From Bacteroidales bacterium (lineage in GTDB: Bacteria > Bacteroidota > Bacteroidia > Bacteroidales > UBA932), in the NCBI GenBank assembly GCA_017437125.1, contig JAFSBV010000006.1, positions 1-43,085 of the forward strand: DNA of 43,085 bases. The letters are read 5' to 3'. Shown in pieces: positions 1-7,759 of the stretch. Below the pieces are notes generated by a model, which was not told where the DNA came from, did not search any database, and saw only the letters and a program-made list of their open reading frames with translations. The translations under genes were made by a program, and so were the position numbers. Positions within the stretch are counted from its first letter, which is position 1. Every line of letters begins with the position of its first letter.

Positions 1-2
1 AC

Positions 3-2075
3 GCCCCTTCGCGATACCTGTCAGGTTATTATTCTTCGGTATCACTGACCCAAAACAGCATCGGTCCGACTGATTCGCTCCTGTCGATAACTGGACATGT
101 CCGTATTGACTCCCTTGCCGGTGATGTTGATATTGCTGTCATATGTTGGGATGGATCTTCGAGAAAACGTATCAATCATATTGGAGAGTTTTACAAGATA
201 ATATCATTCGCCAAGCCACAGGAATGGCAGGAATTCAGGCTGGATATACCTGTCTGCCAACAGATGAAGGAGTATGATTTTGAGATCACAATCAGAGGGG
301 CAGGGAATGTGTGGATCGGTGACTTGAATGCTGAATGTATAAAATACGCTTCCGATGCTCGAAATCCTTTCTCAGCAAAGACTAAACACCAGCATACTGA
401 CCGTTATCGTCCATTCGATAACCAAGTCAGGGAATTGTCATCACTCCAGATAGAAAACCTTGCATTGTTGGGAAAGGTCTGGGGATTCCTCAAGTATTTT
501 CATCCTAATGTACGCAATGGGGCCAAAGACTGGGATGCAGAACTGTTCCGAATGATACCTTTGATGATGGATGCTGATGTTGTCAGACGAAATGAACTGC
601 TGCTGGAATGGTGTAATGGCCTCGGAACATTCCAAACATCTCAAGACATATCAATATTGGAAATAAATGACGCCATTGAATGGACTAAGGAAATATCCGT
701 ATTGGGGTCGGAACTCTCACAAAAACTTCAGGAAATACTTTTGGCGGAAAGAACCGTCTATCACGGATATCTGTATCAGGTGCCGTATATTATGAGCATT
801 GTGGATAAAAATGAAAAGACATATCCCCGTATGTCCTTTTCTGACTTAAACCTGAAACTGTTGGCTGTATTCCGTATATGGAACTATGTGCAGTATTTTT
901 ACCCGTACAGGAATCTGTTTGATCTATCCTGGGACGAGGCACTGAAAACGGCCGTTCCTGCCATGTTCGAAGCGGATACCAGAGAAGAATACGCAAACGT
1001 GCTGAGTGCTATAGGAGTATTTACTTATGATTCTCATACCAATTCGGCATATATGCCAAAGAGTATATTCAAACGGTTGATAAGGATGGCAAAAGTTCCT
1101 TCAAATATGCAGTATGCGGCATCATTCATCACGGATAAATATTACGATGGGAAATACTATGTGACTTGGGCATTAGGGGAGTCCGAGCAGGATCTTGTCA
1201 GAGGAGATGCCATTATCGCTATAAATGGAGAATCTGTTGACGATTATGTTGCCAGGAAAGGATGCCATTTGGCAGCTTCCAATGAATTGACAAGGCCAAG
1301 AGATCTTGCTCTATCTGTTTCAATGTCTGGAGACGATCGCCAGACATATACTGTAATCAGGAACAGAGACACGCTGACACTTGCTCCACAGATGAAGCCT
1401 GTCAAGGAATTTCGTCGTGAATTGTATAAAAGCGGTATCAGGGAATCGACTATGACGTGGTTCAACGGAAGAGAACTCCACGCATTTGACACCATTAATG
1501 ACACTGTAGCATATTTGCATGCCGAAGATATGACTGTTGCTGATTTCCGTAAGGCTTTGGATTATAATAGGATCATAGTGGATCTGCGAAATTATCCAAG
1601 GAATATGTATCAATCTTGGCTGAAATCCTTGCTACCGGCGATAAGACCTATTGCGACGGCTTTATATCCTGACTTGCTTAACCCTGGAATATTCCATACT
1701 ATGACAAGCGATATGACTGGTGTAGGCCGATTCTATGATCCGGAACGCAAGATTGTTATCCTTGTTGATGAGCAGACCCAAAGCGCCGCTGAATATACCG
1801 TAATGATGATGCAGTCTTCACCACAAGTTATGGTAGTCGGCACCACGACAGCCGGAGCAGACGGTAATATCGTCAAACTATCTCTCCCCGGAGATTATGT
1901 GTTTCAAGTTGGAGGTATAGGGGTTAAGTATCCGGATGGAGGACAGTCTCAGCGTTGCGGAGTGAGGATTGATTTTCTAGTCAACGAGGAACCTGACGTA
2001 ATTTCAGACAATTTTATAGATTATGCACTGGCATTTTTTGAGAAAGATCTAATTAGAAGACAATATGTTCACTGA
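3..2075 (+). CDS. S41-family (C-terminal-processing-like) peptidase, 5' truncated by the window edge
   Basis: The reading frame is open from the first bases, so the gene starts left of the window; 690 residues are visible, and the Met at 264 is internal. The first ~90 visible residues are beta-rich and look like a carbohydrate-binding-type sandwich. Then comes the KVWGFLKYFHP segment common in Bacteroidota S41 proteins. The protease domain has DSHTNS (His about visible residue 345) and QSAAEY with the likely nucleophile Ser594. The Lys expected about 25 residues after Ser in CtpA-type enzymes is not at that spacing, so a tricorn-like Ser/His arrangement is more likely (inference). It probably cleaves peptides or proteins in the envelope; the substrate is unknown. 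The export signal cannot be seen because the N-terminus is missing. Confidence 0.85.
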   Translation, partial: APSRYLSGYYSSVSLTQNSIGPTDSLLSITGHVRIDSLAGDVDIAVICWDGSSRKRINHIGEFYKIISFAKPQEWQEFRLDIPVCQQMKEYDFEITIRGAGNVWIGDLNAECIKYASDARNPFSAKTKHQHTDRYRPFDNQVRELSSLQIENLALLGKVWGFLKYFHPNVRNGAKDWDAELFRMIPLMMDADVVRRNELLLEWCNGLGTFQTSQDISILEINDAIEWTKEISVLGSELSQKLQEILLAERTVYHGYLYQVPYIMSIVDKNEKTYPRMSFSDLNLKLLAVFRIWNYVQYFYPYRNLFDLSWDEALKTAVPAMFEADTREEYANVLSAIGVFTYDSHTNSAYMPKSIFKRLIRMAKVPSNMQYAASFITDKYYDGKYYVTWALGESEQDLVRGDAIIAINGESVDDYVARKGCHLAASNELTRPRDLALSVSMSGDDRQTYTVIRNRDTLTLAPQMKPVKEFRRELYKSGIRESTMTWFNGRELHAFDTINDTVAYLHAEDMTVADFRKALDYNRIIVDLRNYPRNMYQSWLKSLLPAIRPIATALYPDLLNPGIFHTMTSDMTGVGRFYDPERKIVILVDEQTQSAAEYTVMMMQSSPQVMVVGTTTAGADGNIVKLSLPGDYVFQVGGIGVKYPDGGQSQRCGVRIDFLVNEEPDVISDNFIDYALAFFEKDLIRRQYVH

Positions 2076-2131
2076 AAACCATAAGTTTACGCACATAAAT
2101 CGGGATTTATCTACTAACTAATAACCACAAT

Positions 2132-2686
2132 ATGAAGAGGACTATAATATTATTCAGCATACTTTTGATGCCTTTCATATCTTTGAGTGCACATGAGTAT
2201 AAGTACGAGGCCAAACTTGGTTGGTTCCCTATAGATGCATTGAATATTGTATATCTTATGGGAGAGGATCCATCAGGTGAAACTACATACGGGCCGATGA
2301 AGACAGCGGGTATATTTTCAGCTGATTTTGACTACAAGGTGAAGAAATGGCTTACAGTTGGTGCAAAACTGAATTATAGAAATTCATGGCGTGATATAAA
2401 AACCATCAGCGATGGTCTTGAGGTTTATAGTATCGATAGATTGCAAGCTGTGTCAGTAATGCCTACTGTAAAGTTTACTACTGGCCATGATTCAGTGTTT
2501 CGCTATTATGCCACCTTGGGAGTCGGAGCTGGAATGGATCTGTCCTCAGGAGTAAATGATGCATTTGTGGCATTACAGTTTACTCCCGTAGGCATATCTG
2601 TAGGAAAGAAGGTATCCTGGTACTTTGAACTAGGAATCGGACACGCCTTTATGGGCTTTATGACCGGTCTAAGTTGGCGCTTTTAG
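2132..2686 (+). CDS. small exported outer-membrane beta-barrel-like protein, unknown function
   Basis: 184 residues. I do not recognise a named family. A signal peptide (MKRTIILFSILLMPFISLSA, cleavage near residue 20) is followed by alternating hydrophobic and polar strands rich in Gly, Tyr and Trp, and the chain ends in SWRF. A terminal Phe after an amphipathic strand is the usual outer-membrane barrel insertion signal, so an 8-strand barrel in the outer membrane is the likeliest fold (inference). It begins 56 bp after the S41 peptidase on the same strand, so co-transcription is possible. The ATG at 2132 is chosen because it directly precedes the signal peptide. Confidence 0.75.
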   Translation: MKRTIILFSILLMPFISLSAHEYKYEAKLGWFPIDALNIVYLMGEDPSGETTYGPMKTAGIFSADFDYKVKKWLTVGAKLNYRNSWRDIKTISDGLEVYSIDRLQAVSVMPTVKFTTGHDSVFRYYATLGVGAGMDLSSGVNDAFVALQFTPVGISVGKKVSWYFELGIGHAFMGFMTGLSWRF

Positions 2687-2902
2687 ACTATAACCCCGTT
2701 CAGCTGAGCCCTTATGGAAGCACTCATAAAAAATATAGGGCATATCTTAGTATGTTAATGACAAAGAGATATCTATAACTCTTGAAGCACTGAGATACGA
2801 ATAGTCGGTAAATTCGAATTTATGCGTCACGAAACACGTACAGATTGCATCTATATTCAGGATTTCACAATGAGATTTATTCATCAATGAAATACAAATG
2901 CA
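2687..2902. other. non-coding gap, nothing convincing
   Basis: AT-rich spacer between two exported-protein genes. TAAATTCG near 2809 resembles a -7 element with one mismatch, but a TTG lies 24 nt before it, too far for the usual spacing. I see no RNA gene, repeat or reliable terminator. Confidence 0.4.
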
Positions 2903-3721
2903 ATGGTAAAGAAGATTCTAATTGTCGCTACTGTTTTACTCATAGCTGTTTCTCAGCATAGTTCATTTGCACAATATGCACCAAGTGTGCAATCAGATGA
3001 AACGCAAGAACTCTCATATAATCAGGACAATCTTCCGTATGAGATTGGCAAAGGCGTGCATATGGTTGATGCCGGAAAGACCCTACTTTTTACTGGAGCA
3101 TCTATCGCATTGACCGGTGTCGCATGTTTTATTGGTGGAGCTGCCATGTACGATCCAAATCCGGATGCCCCAGACATGCCCATGTATCCATTTTTTGCAA
3201 TGGCTGGAGCAGCAGCTGGAGGTGTTATAGCATTGATAGGTCTTCCATTCTATTTCTATGGAAAAGAAAAGATGAACACTTATGGTTCATCACATATTAC
3301 TTTCGGAAATGAAAATCAGGAAGGCGGTACCGGATTCTTTGAAATGGGACTTGGGATTCCGAACTTCCTGAGTCTGGATGCCGTTGGAGGCTATAATTTC
3401 GGAAAGAATTTCTTTATGGGTGCAGGTGTGGGCTATAAGACTTACCTGACAGCAGGCCTTAGATACGATGGAGCCACAGCCTCTCTGCCAATATATACAA
3501 ACTTCCGCTATTCTATCGGAAAGAAACGTGTCGTTCCATATATCGGAGCTAGCTTGGGTTATGACTTTGTGAATAATGGACTTTATTCTGGCTTGGAATT
3601 CGGTACCAGAATACGTAAGATACAAGGAACCAGAGGTCAGTCCTGGTGGCTAGGAGCCAAATCAGAATTTATACTTCCAGAGGGTATGGCTATTTCGCTT
3701 AAGGTAGGAAGATCATTCTAA
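2903..3721 (+). CDS. exported protein with two hydrophobic segments and a C-terminal barrel-like part
   Basis: 272 residues, no named family recognised. A signal peptide ends near SSFAQ (about residue 23). Residues ~55-75 and ~90-112 are strongly hydrophobic and rich in Gly and Ala, flanking a Pro/Asp-rich stretch; these may be membrane segments. From about residue 130 the sequence becomes beta-rich (GVGYKTYLTAGLRY, VPYIGASLGYDF) and ends in GRSF, the typical terminal Phe of outer-membrane barrel proteins. The helical and barrel halves make a single topology hard to assign. It follows the preceding small barrel gene after 216 bp without a recognisable gene. Confidence 0.75.
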   Translation: MVKKILIVATVLLIAVSQHSSFAQYAPSVQSDETQELSYNQDNLPYEIGKGVHMVDAGKTLLFTGASIALTGVACFIGGAAMYDPNPDAPDMPMYPFFAMAGAAAGGVIALIGLPFYFYGKEKMNTYGSSHITFGNENQEGGTGFFEMGLGIPNFLSLDAVGGYNFGKNFFMGAGVGYKTYLTAGLRYDGATASLPIYTNFRYSIGKKRVVPYIGASLGYDFVNNGLYSGLEFGTRIRKIQGTRGQSWWLGAKSEFILPEGMAISLKVGRSF

Positions 3722-3749
3722 ACTAAATTACAATTTATCTGCGAGATAC

Positions 3750-3773
3750 AAGCCTGGCATTCGTGCTGGGCTT
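3750..3773. terminator. 10-bp hairpin with TTCG loop after the exported-protein gene
   Basis: The arms at 3750-3759 and 3764-3773 pair over ten positions, including two G-U pairs, around a TTCG tetraloop. It sits 28 bp after the stop at 3721. No pure T-run follows (CGTTGTATAT), so it may stabilise the mRNA end rather than terminate alone. Confidence 0.4.
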
Positions 3774-3790
3774 CGTTGTATATATAAAGC

Positions 3791-3815
3791 GCACTTGCCC
3801 TCTGCGGCTTTCTAC
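3791..3815. repeat. intergenic repeat copy 1 (GCACTTGCCCTC type)
   Basis: Begins GCACTTGCCCTC and matches 5277-5301 over about 23 positions with two or three differences. The copies lie on either side of the aspartyl protease gene, in the same orientation. The 3' part here also forms a perfect 7-bp hairpin, GGCTTTC-TAC-GAAAGCC, at 3806-3822. Confidence 0.45.
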
Positions 3816-3906
3816 GAAAGCCACAGTCATCGACGAAGTCGCTTGAGCGTCAGCGAAAGAACGCAACCATCCATAACTCGCTCCGCTCGGTTAATTCCCT
3901 CAGTTA

Positions 3907-3938
3907 TTTGCTATTCAATGTCAAAACGCATATCTTTA
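3907..3938 (+). promoter_or_regulatory. candidate promoter of the aspartyl protease gene
   Basis: TTTG at 3907-3910, a 20-nt spacer, then TATCTTTA at 3931-3938, one mismatch from the Bacteroidota -7 consensus TAnnTTTG. The predicted transcript would start about 15-20 nt before the ATG at 3962. This argues against a TTG start codon at 3908. Confidence 0.55.
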
Positions 3939-3961
3939 CACAAACAAATCTTGATTTAACA

Positions 3962-5236
3962 ATGAAACGAATCTTGACAATCATTTCTACTCTACTATTA
4001 TCTTCCTCAGTCATCTTCGCTCAGGAAGCGGACATGAAAGTTGGTGAACTTGTCAATATAGGCAACTGGTTTGAGCTTGAAAGAATATATCCTGCTGTTG
4101 CAGCTGACGTGCAGAGCCCCATGCTGAAACTGATGGCCGAAGTGACGCTTGCGTCTAACTTCAACCGTCCGGACGAGCTTCGTGGGAAACTTCAGAAACT
4201 GCTTGCAAACCATCAGGAAGAACTCGGATTCGAGAACGTCTGCAATATGATGATAATGGGAGCCATGACGGAAGGATTTGAAGGAAACTATGCAGTTGCA
4301 GCAGACATGGTAAAAGCTATTGCAGACGCTATCAAGGCTGCGAGCGGTTCATTGGAAGGAACTGGAATTGAGGAACTGCATGTATATTATGATGACGTGC
4401 GCGAGCTTCCGGCACCTATTATAGAGAAGCCGGAAACTGATATTCAGATTGCGCTTTCAGAAAACTCGATTCTGCTTTATATTCCGGTTGAAATCAATGG
4501 AAAAACATACGATTTTATCTTCGATACAGGAGCCTCATTATCATTGATTTCTCAGAAAATGGCAAATGAGATCGGAGCAAAGCCAATCGGCGAGCCGGTA
4601 TTTGTCGGAGGCGCAGCCGGAGGTGGAGATCTTCGACGTGCATTCATAGAGAGGATAAATGTCGGCCCTGTAACTTTCAGAAACATGTTGGTGCTGGTAG
4701 GTGGGAATCCTGGTGAAAACGACCCAGTCAAGGTAGATGCCGTACTGGGCATGGATTTCATCGAAAGACTGGGAGAGATTCAGATCGATATGAGTGATCT
4801 GACATTGACTATTCCAGCACAAAAGACTCCTCTACCAGATTACGGCAGAAACATTATCCTTGAACAGAATATCCCTATCATAGAAGTGGCTGACATCGAC
4901 GGAAACAAATTGACATTCACTTTCGATACAGGCAACGGCGGGGCTGACCTCACCGACCTTTGGTTCTCAAAGAATGCTGATACCGCAAGTGCTCACCCTA
5001 CTGATACTTTGAACACATGGGGACATGGTGGCACAGTACAGCACGACATAGTAAAGATTCCGGAATATACGATGACAATCGGCGATGCCTCAGTCACTTT
5101 CAATGATATTCCGGCTGTCATACCGTCCGAAGGCACTGTAACCTCTTCGCATGACGGCAATCTCGGCATAAGCCTGCTCAGGAAGTTCAACAAGGTCATA
5201 TTCAACTTTGAGGATATGTTTGTGGCGTTTGAATAA
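3962..5236 (+). CDS. secreted retropepsin-like aspartyl protease with two DTG domains
   Basis: 424 residues from the ATG at 3962, which directly precedes a signal peptide (MKRILTIISTLLLSSSVIFA). Residues ~25-150 are helical. Two beta-rich domains follow, each with a catalytic-type motif: FDTGAS (Asp188) and FDTGNG (Asp322). Single-domain retropepsin-like proteins (Asp_protease_2 type) normally dimerise to bring two DTG motifs together. Here both are in one chain, so it may act as an intramolecular pair (inference). A VLGMDF segment after the first motif resembles the flap-distal strand of this fold. It probably works in the periplasm or at the surface; the substrate is unknown. Confidence 0.82.
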   Translation: MKRILTIISTLLLSSSVIFAQEADMKVGELVNIGNWFELERIYPAVAADVQSPMLKLMAEVTLASNFNRPDELRGKLQKLLANHQEELGFENVCNMMIMGAMTEGFEGNYAVAADMVKAIADAIKAASGSLEGTGIEELHVYYDDVRELPAPIIEKPETDIQIALSENSILLYIPVEINGKTYDFIFDTGASLSLISQKMANEIGAKPIGEPVFVGGAAGGGDLRRAFIERINVGPVTFRNMLVLVGGNPGENDPVKVDAVLGMDFIERLGEIQIDMSDLTLTIPAQKTPLPDYGRNIILEQNIPIIEVADIDGNKLTFTFDTGNGGADLTDLWFSKNADTASAHPTDTLNTWGHGGTVQHDIVKIPEYTMTIGDASVTFNDIPAVIPSEGTVTSSHDGNLGISLLRKFNKVIFNFEDMFVAFE

Positions 5237-5276
5237 ACAGCTCGGCCAAAAATTGCCACAAAAATGACCGAAATCA

Positions 5277-5301
5277 GCACTTGCCCTCAGCGCCTTTCTT
5301 C
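5277..5301. repeat. intergenic repeat copy 2 (GCACTTGCCCTC type)
   Basis: Near-identical to 3791-3815 (GCACTTGCCCTC, then GCG and CTTTCT in both). It starts 40 bp after the aspartyl protease stop. With only two copies in view its nature (REP-like element, processing site or remnant) is open. Confidence 0.45.
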
Positions 5302-5522
5302 TCCGGCAAATCTTGCTGTTGCCTATGGATACAAACTCTACGTTCTTATACAGGATTTCCTCACCGAATAAAGTGTACGAATTGATTTTTTACATTTTTT
5401 TGACTTGCATCAAATAAAACGGCATTTTTGAAAAATACCGGCACGGATTCGATCCGTTGAACCTGCAAACTCATAATTTTGCATCAGAAAATAACCCCCG
5501 CAAGGGATAAACAGATGTAGTT
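5302..5522. other. non-coding stretch before the micro-ORFs
   Basis: AT-rich; I see no gene. It contains the -7-like element at 5474-5481 and little else. Together with the two micro-ORFs it makes up the 600-bp gap between the aspartyl protease and the Crp/Fnr gene. Confidence 0.4.
5474..5481 (+). promoter_or_regulatory. TAATTTTG -7 element before the micro-ORFs
   Basis: Perfect match to TAnnTTTG, 42 nt upstream of the first micro-ORF. No TTG lies at the usual distance of 19-21 nt upstream, so the -33 element is missing or degenerate. Confidence 0.4.
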
Positions 5523-5639
5523 ATGAATAAAATTGTAGCAAATTCCGGCCATGTTTTTTCTGGCCATCCAAAGAGAGACATTCTTTGCATAATGCTGCTT
5601 GAAGTAGCTGTGCTCATGGCTTTGATGCTGATCAAGTAA
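5523..5639 (+). CDS. putative 38-residue membrane micro-protein
   Basis: A short ATG-TAA frame. The N-terminal half is polar (MNKIVANSGHVFSGHPKR) and the C-terminal half is one hydrophobic helix (LCIMLLEVAVLMALMLI) ending in Lys, a typical single-pass micro-protein layout. It lies 42 nt after a perfect -7 element and 26 nt before a second micro-ORF, and the pair ends at a strong hairpin plus T-run. I recognise no family. The coding call rests only on this layout and could be chance. Confidence 0.4.
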   Translation: MNKIVANSGHVFSGHPKRDILCIMLLEVAVLMALMLIK

Positions 5640-5665
5640 ATATTCTTCAGTAATATTTATGAGTT

Positions 5666-5773
5666 ATGAAGAATCTCATCAAAAAGTTCATCAGCAGGGT
5701 GATTCTTATCTACCCTCCTGGTCCTACTCCGATTATTTACATTAAATATAAAAAAGATATTTTAGTGGTGTAG
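5666..5773 (+). CDS. putative 35-residue basic micro-protein
   Basis: An ATG-TAG frame. The N-terminus is basic and hydrophobic (MKNLIKKFISRVILIY), the middle has PPGPTP, and a second hydrophobic/basic stretch ends DILVV. It starts 26 nt after the first micro-ORF and stops 36 nt before the hairpin at 5810-5834. The Pro-rich turn between two amphipathic halves could suit a membrane-associated or toxin-like peptide, but this is speculation; no family recognised. Confidence 0.4.
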   Translation: MKNLIKKFISRVILIYPPGPTPIIYIKYKKDILVV

Positions 5774-5809
5774 TAGTACAAGGTACTCAAATTAAAGTGG
5801 TTAGTAGTC

Positions 5810-5838
5810 AGAGGGTGTCGTGATGACATCCTCTTTTT
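5810..5838 (+). terminator. strong rho-independent terminator of the micro-ORF transcript
   Basis: AGAGGGTGTC at 5810-5819 pairs with GACATCCTCT at 5825-5834 (10 bp, one G-U) around a 5-nt loop, followed by TTTTT. The T-run is only on the + side, so it serves rightward transcription. It overlaps the last codon of the convergent Crp/Fnr gene. Confidence 0.75.
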
Positions 5839-6440
5839 CATTGCAGATGCTCTTGTAAAATGGACGCCCTGACACGGCTGAGAGTCTCCAGCGACATCTG
5901 AAGATACGATGCGACGTAGGTGAGGGGAGCCCTTTGGATGATTCCAGGGAAGAGTTGCATCAGTTTTGTATATCTGTCCTTCGCTGACTCAAAGCGGAGG
6001 ATGTCTGCCTTGATCTGAGATAGTACCAGAGAGTCTTCCATAAACCTTCTGTACAGGTACGCGAGATCAGTATTGGTCTCAGCCAGAGCCTCCATCCTGT
6101 CACGCGGCATCTCCCATATGACTGTCGGTTCCAACGCTTCGATCACAAGATGGGTCGGAGTCATGTGGAAATAACTGTCGATGCAGAAGACGACACCGCC
6201 TTCACAGGATATATGTTCGGTCATATCCTTGTCGTGTTTCACATAATGCTGACGGGTAAGCCCTTTTTCAATATACGACAGGCAGGTGCATACATCTCCA
6301 TCTGCCAGGATAATCTCCCCTTTGTGAAATTTCCTGCATCGGATGATTTCCGAAAACAATTTGATGCTTTCCAGCTTCAGCCTTCGTTGAGGACAGGTCT
6401 CCTCTACAATCTTTATTGCGATATCCAGTCGGTCTGTCAT
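5838..6440 (-). CDS. Crp/Fnr-family transcriptional regulator
   Basis: 200 residues. Residues ~25-120 form a cyclic-nucleotide-binding-type beta roll (FHKGEIILADGD, YIEKGLTRQHYV). A dimerisation helix follows, then a short C-terminal helix-turn-helix (APLTYVASYLQMSLETLSRVR) as in Bacteroidota Crp-like regulators. No Cys cluster for a [4Fe-4S] centre is visible and the Arg/Ser cAMP-binding motif is not evident, so the ligand is unknown. The ATG at 6440 is preceded by a -7 element and a palindrome that may allow autoregulation. It is a cytoplasmic DNA-binding protein; the targets cannot be read from the window. Confidence 0.88.
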   Translation of the reverse strand: MTDRLDIAIKIVEETCPQRRLKLESIKLFSEIIRCRKFHKGEIILADGDVCTCLSYIEKGLTRQHYVKHDKDMTEHISCEGGVVFCIDSYFHMTPTHLVIEALEPTVIWEMPRDRMEALAETNTDLAYLYRRFMEDSLVLSQIKADILRFESAKDRYTKLMQLFPGIIQRAPLTYVASYLQMSLETLSRVRASILQEHLQ

Positions 6441-6445
6441 ATGAT

Positions 6446-6463
6446 GTGATCTTAAAAAATCAC
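6446..6463. promoter_or_regulatory. palindrome GTGAT-N8-ATCAC in the Crp/Fnr gene leader
   Basis: 5-bp perfect arms at 6446-6450 and 6459-6463, lying between the -7 element and the start codon, about where transcription should start. Crp/Fnr proteins bind two-fold symmetric sites with GTGA or TTGAT half-sites, so an autoregulatory operator is plausible; the spacing differs from the E. coli CRP site. Confidence 0.35.
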
Positions 6464-6465
6464 TG

Positions 6466-6473
6466 CAAATATA
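6466..6473 (-). promoter_or_regulatory. TATATTTG -7 element of the Crp/Fnr gene
   Basis: Perfect TAnnTTTG on the minus strand, 26 nt before the start codon. No TTG at the standard distance. Confidence 0.45.
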
Positions 6474-6584
6474 GAAAAGTTCACCAAATACGTGCTCTAT
6501 CCAAATGTGTCATGCATTGTGATTCGGCTTCTTCCTGTTCATCCCTATACTATCGAACCGTTCCCGATTCAACACAAGTGATGC

Positions 6585-7637
6585 TTATTCAAATATCTTC
6601 GAAAACAATCCGTAAACCTCATCATCGGTTTTCATCTTCAGAATATCCGAGATAGCTTTGATGCCTTCTGTCTCAAATACAGTCTTTATGATATGTCTGG
6701 CGATGGAATAATATAAACCGGAATCTGTCTGGAGTAGTGCACTCAGATCATCAGCATCTTTTATCCTCTTGATTTTACCCATGTAATCTTCAATACGGTA
6801 TTTCCCTGCAGCATCTGTGTCCAGATATATGGCCAATCCCTCGTGTATCAGTCTGTGTGCATCAGGATAATGCTGATATAGCACAGAGTGAGTAAGTTCG
6901 TGCTTGTGACATATCCTGCCTGCCAATATCGTGTCAGGGTAAACGAACTCTGCACTGACACCAGAGCTTCGTCCATCATCATGCATCAGAATCCCGGCAA
7001 TAAGCTTCGAGGAAGCATAATTTTCAGATATGACGTAGTTGATCCGCCTCACCTCTTCAAGCCCGAACATCGAAACCAGACTGTCAATGAATTCACTGCA
7101 TCGCCTCATGCCGGTTTCGTCAATCCGGAAGTCATGTGGGAAGTAAAAGTCAATGTGTCCGCACGTTTTTCTGATGATTTCATCCTTATAAACACCATAG
7201 TCCAAAGGAGCCATGAACTTGATTCCATCCTTGGTTGCCAAGGCATATATGTAGTAATTGATACTCCTGAGACCATAGGTCTTGCGTGCAGCCTTTCCCC
7301 GGTGAACAGCCTTTACGGAAAATCCGTATTCACCGTTTCCATAAGAGTCAATGCGGAATATCTCATGGTCATAATTCTTCTCCGTTTTGCCATTATAGCT
7401 GGCCAGAAATCTTGCCGTATCACAATTGACCCACATCTCTGCCGTACTTTCCTGTGCCTTGCTATGAGTCTCGACATATCTGCTCCATGAATCAATAATG
7501 GTCATGAAGCTGCTGTCATGCTTTTCTCTGACAGTCTTTTCAATAGCCTTTCCTACAGTGACCACCTGTGCCATGGAAGGTACAGCTAAAGATATCAAAG
7601 AGAGGAGTAATATCAGTAAATGCTTGATCATGACCAT
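6585..7637 (-). CDS. secreted protein with a gluzincin-like HExxH motif
   Basis: 350 residues. A signal peptide ends at PSMAQ (residue ~24). The start is at 7637 or two codons later at 7631. His246-Glu247-Leu-Thr-His250 is followed by Glu266 in HEGLA, the HExxH-15-E pattern of gluzincin zinc peptidases (MA clan). It also resembles the 'peptidase MA-like' domain in which a Glu-Gly-Leu-Ala segment carries the third ligand. A metal-dependent periplasmic or secreted peptidase is therefore likely; the substrate is unknown. A perfect -7 element lies about 50 nt upstream. It stands alone between the Crp/Fnr gene and a divergent hydrolase. Confidence 0.78.
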   Translation of the reverse strand: MVMIKHLLILLLSLISLAVPSMAQVVTVGKAIEKTVREKHDSSFMTIIDSWSRYVETHSKAQESTAEMWVNCDTARFLASYNGKTEKNYDHEIFRIDSYGNGEYGFSVKAVHRGKAARKTYGLRSINYYIYALATKDGIKFMAPLDYGVYKDEIIRKTCGHIDFYFPHDFRIDETGMRRCSEFIDSLVSMFGLEEVRRINYVISENYASSKLIAGILMHDDGRSSGVSAEFVYPDTILAGRICHKHELTHSVLYQHYPDAHRLIHEGLAIYLDTDAAGKYRIEDYMGKIKRIKDADDLSALLQTDSGLYYSIARHIIKTVFETEGIKAISDILKMKTDDEVYGLFSKIFE

Positions 7638-7687
7638 ATTGTAAATTCATGCGATCATGGATGATCGCCTTGTCCGCCGTGTGGATG

Positions 7688-7695
7688 CAAAGTTA
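7688..7695 (-). promoter_or_regulatory. TAACTTTG -7 element of the HExxH protein gene
   Basis: Perfect TAnnTTTG on the minus strand, about 50 nt upstream of the start at 7637; no clear -33 TTG. Confidence 0.4.
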
Positions 7696-7759
7696 TAAAT
7701 AATAATCAGATGTCTCTTTTTTTTGCATGATTATTGCCCTCAGGCCATTAAAAAAGGGT

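Noticed and set aside
3908-3961. Upstream extension of the aspartyl protease from a TTG codon
   Set aside because: The TTG lies in a candidate -33 element, and the ATG at 3962 directly precedes a signal peptide.
6888-7490. 200-codon open frame on the + strand
   Set aside because: Fully inside the HExxH protein gene on the other strand; composition is that of an antisense shadow.
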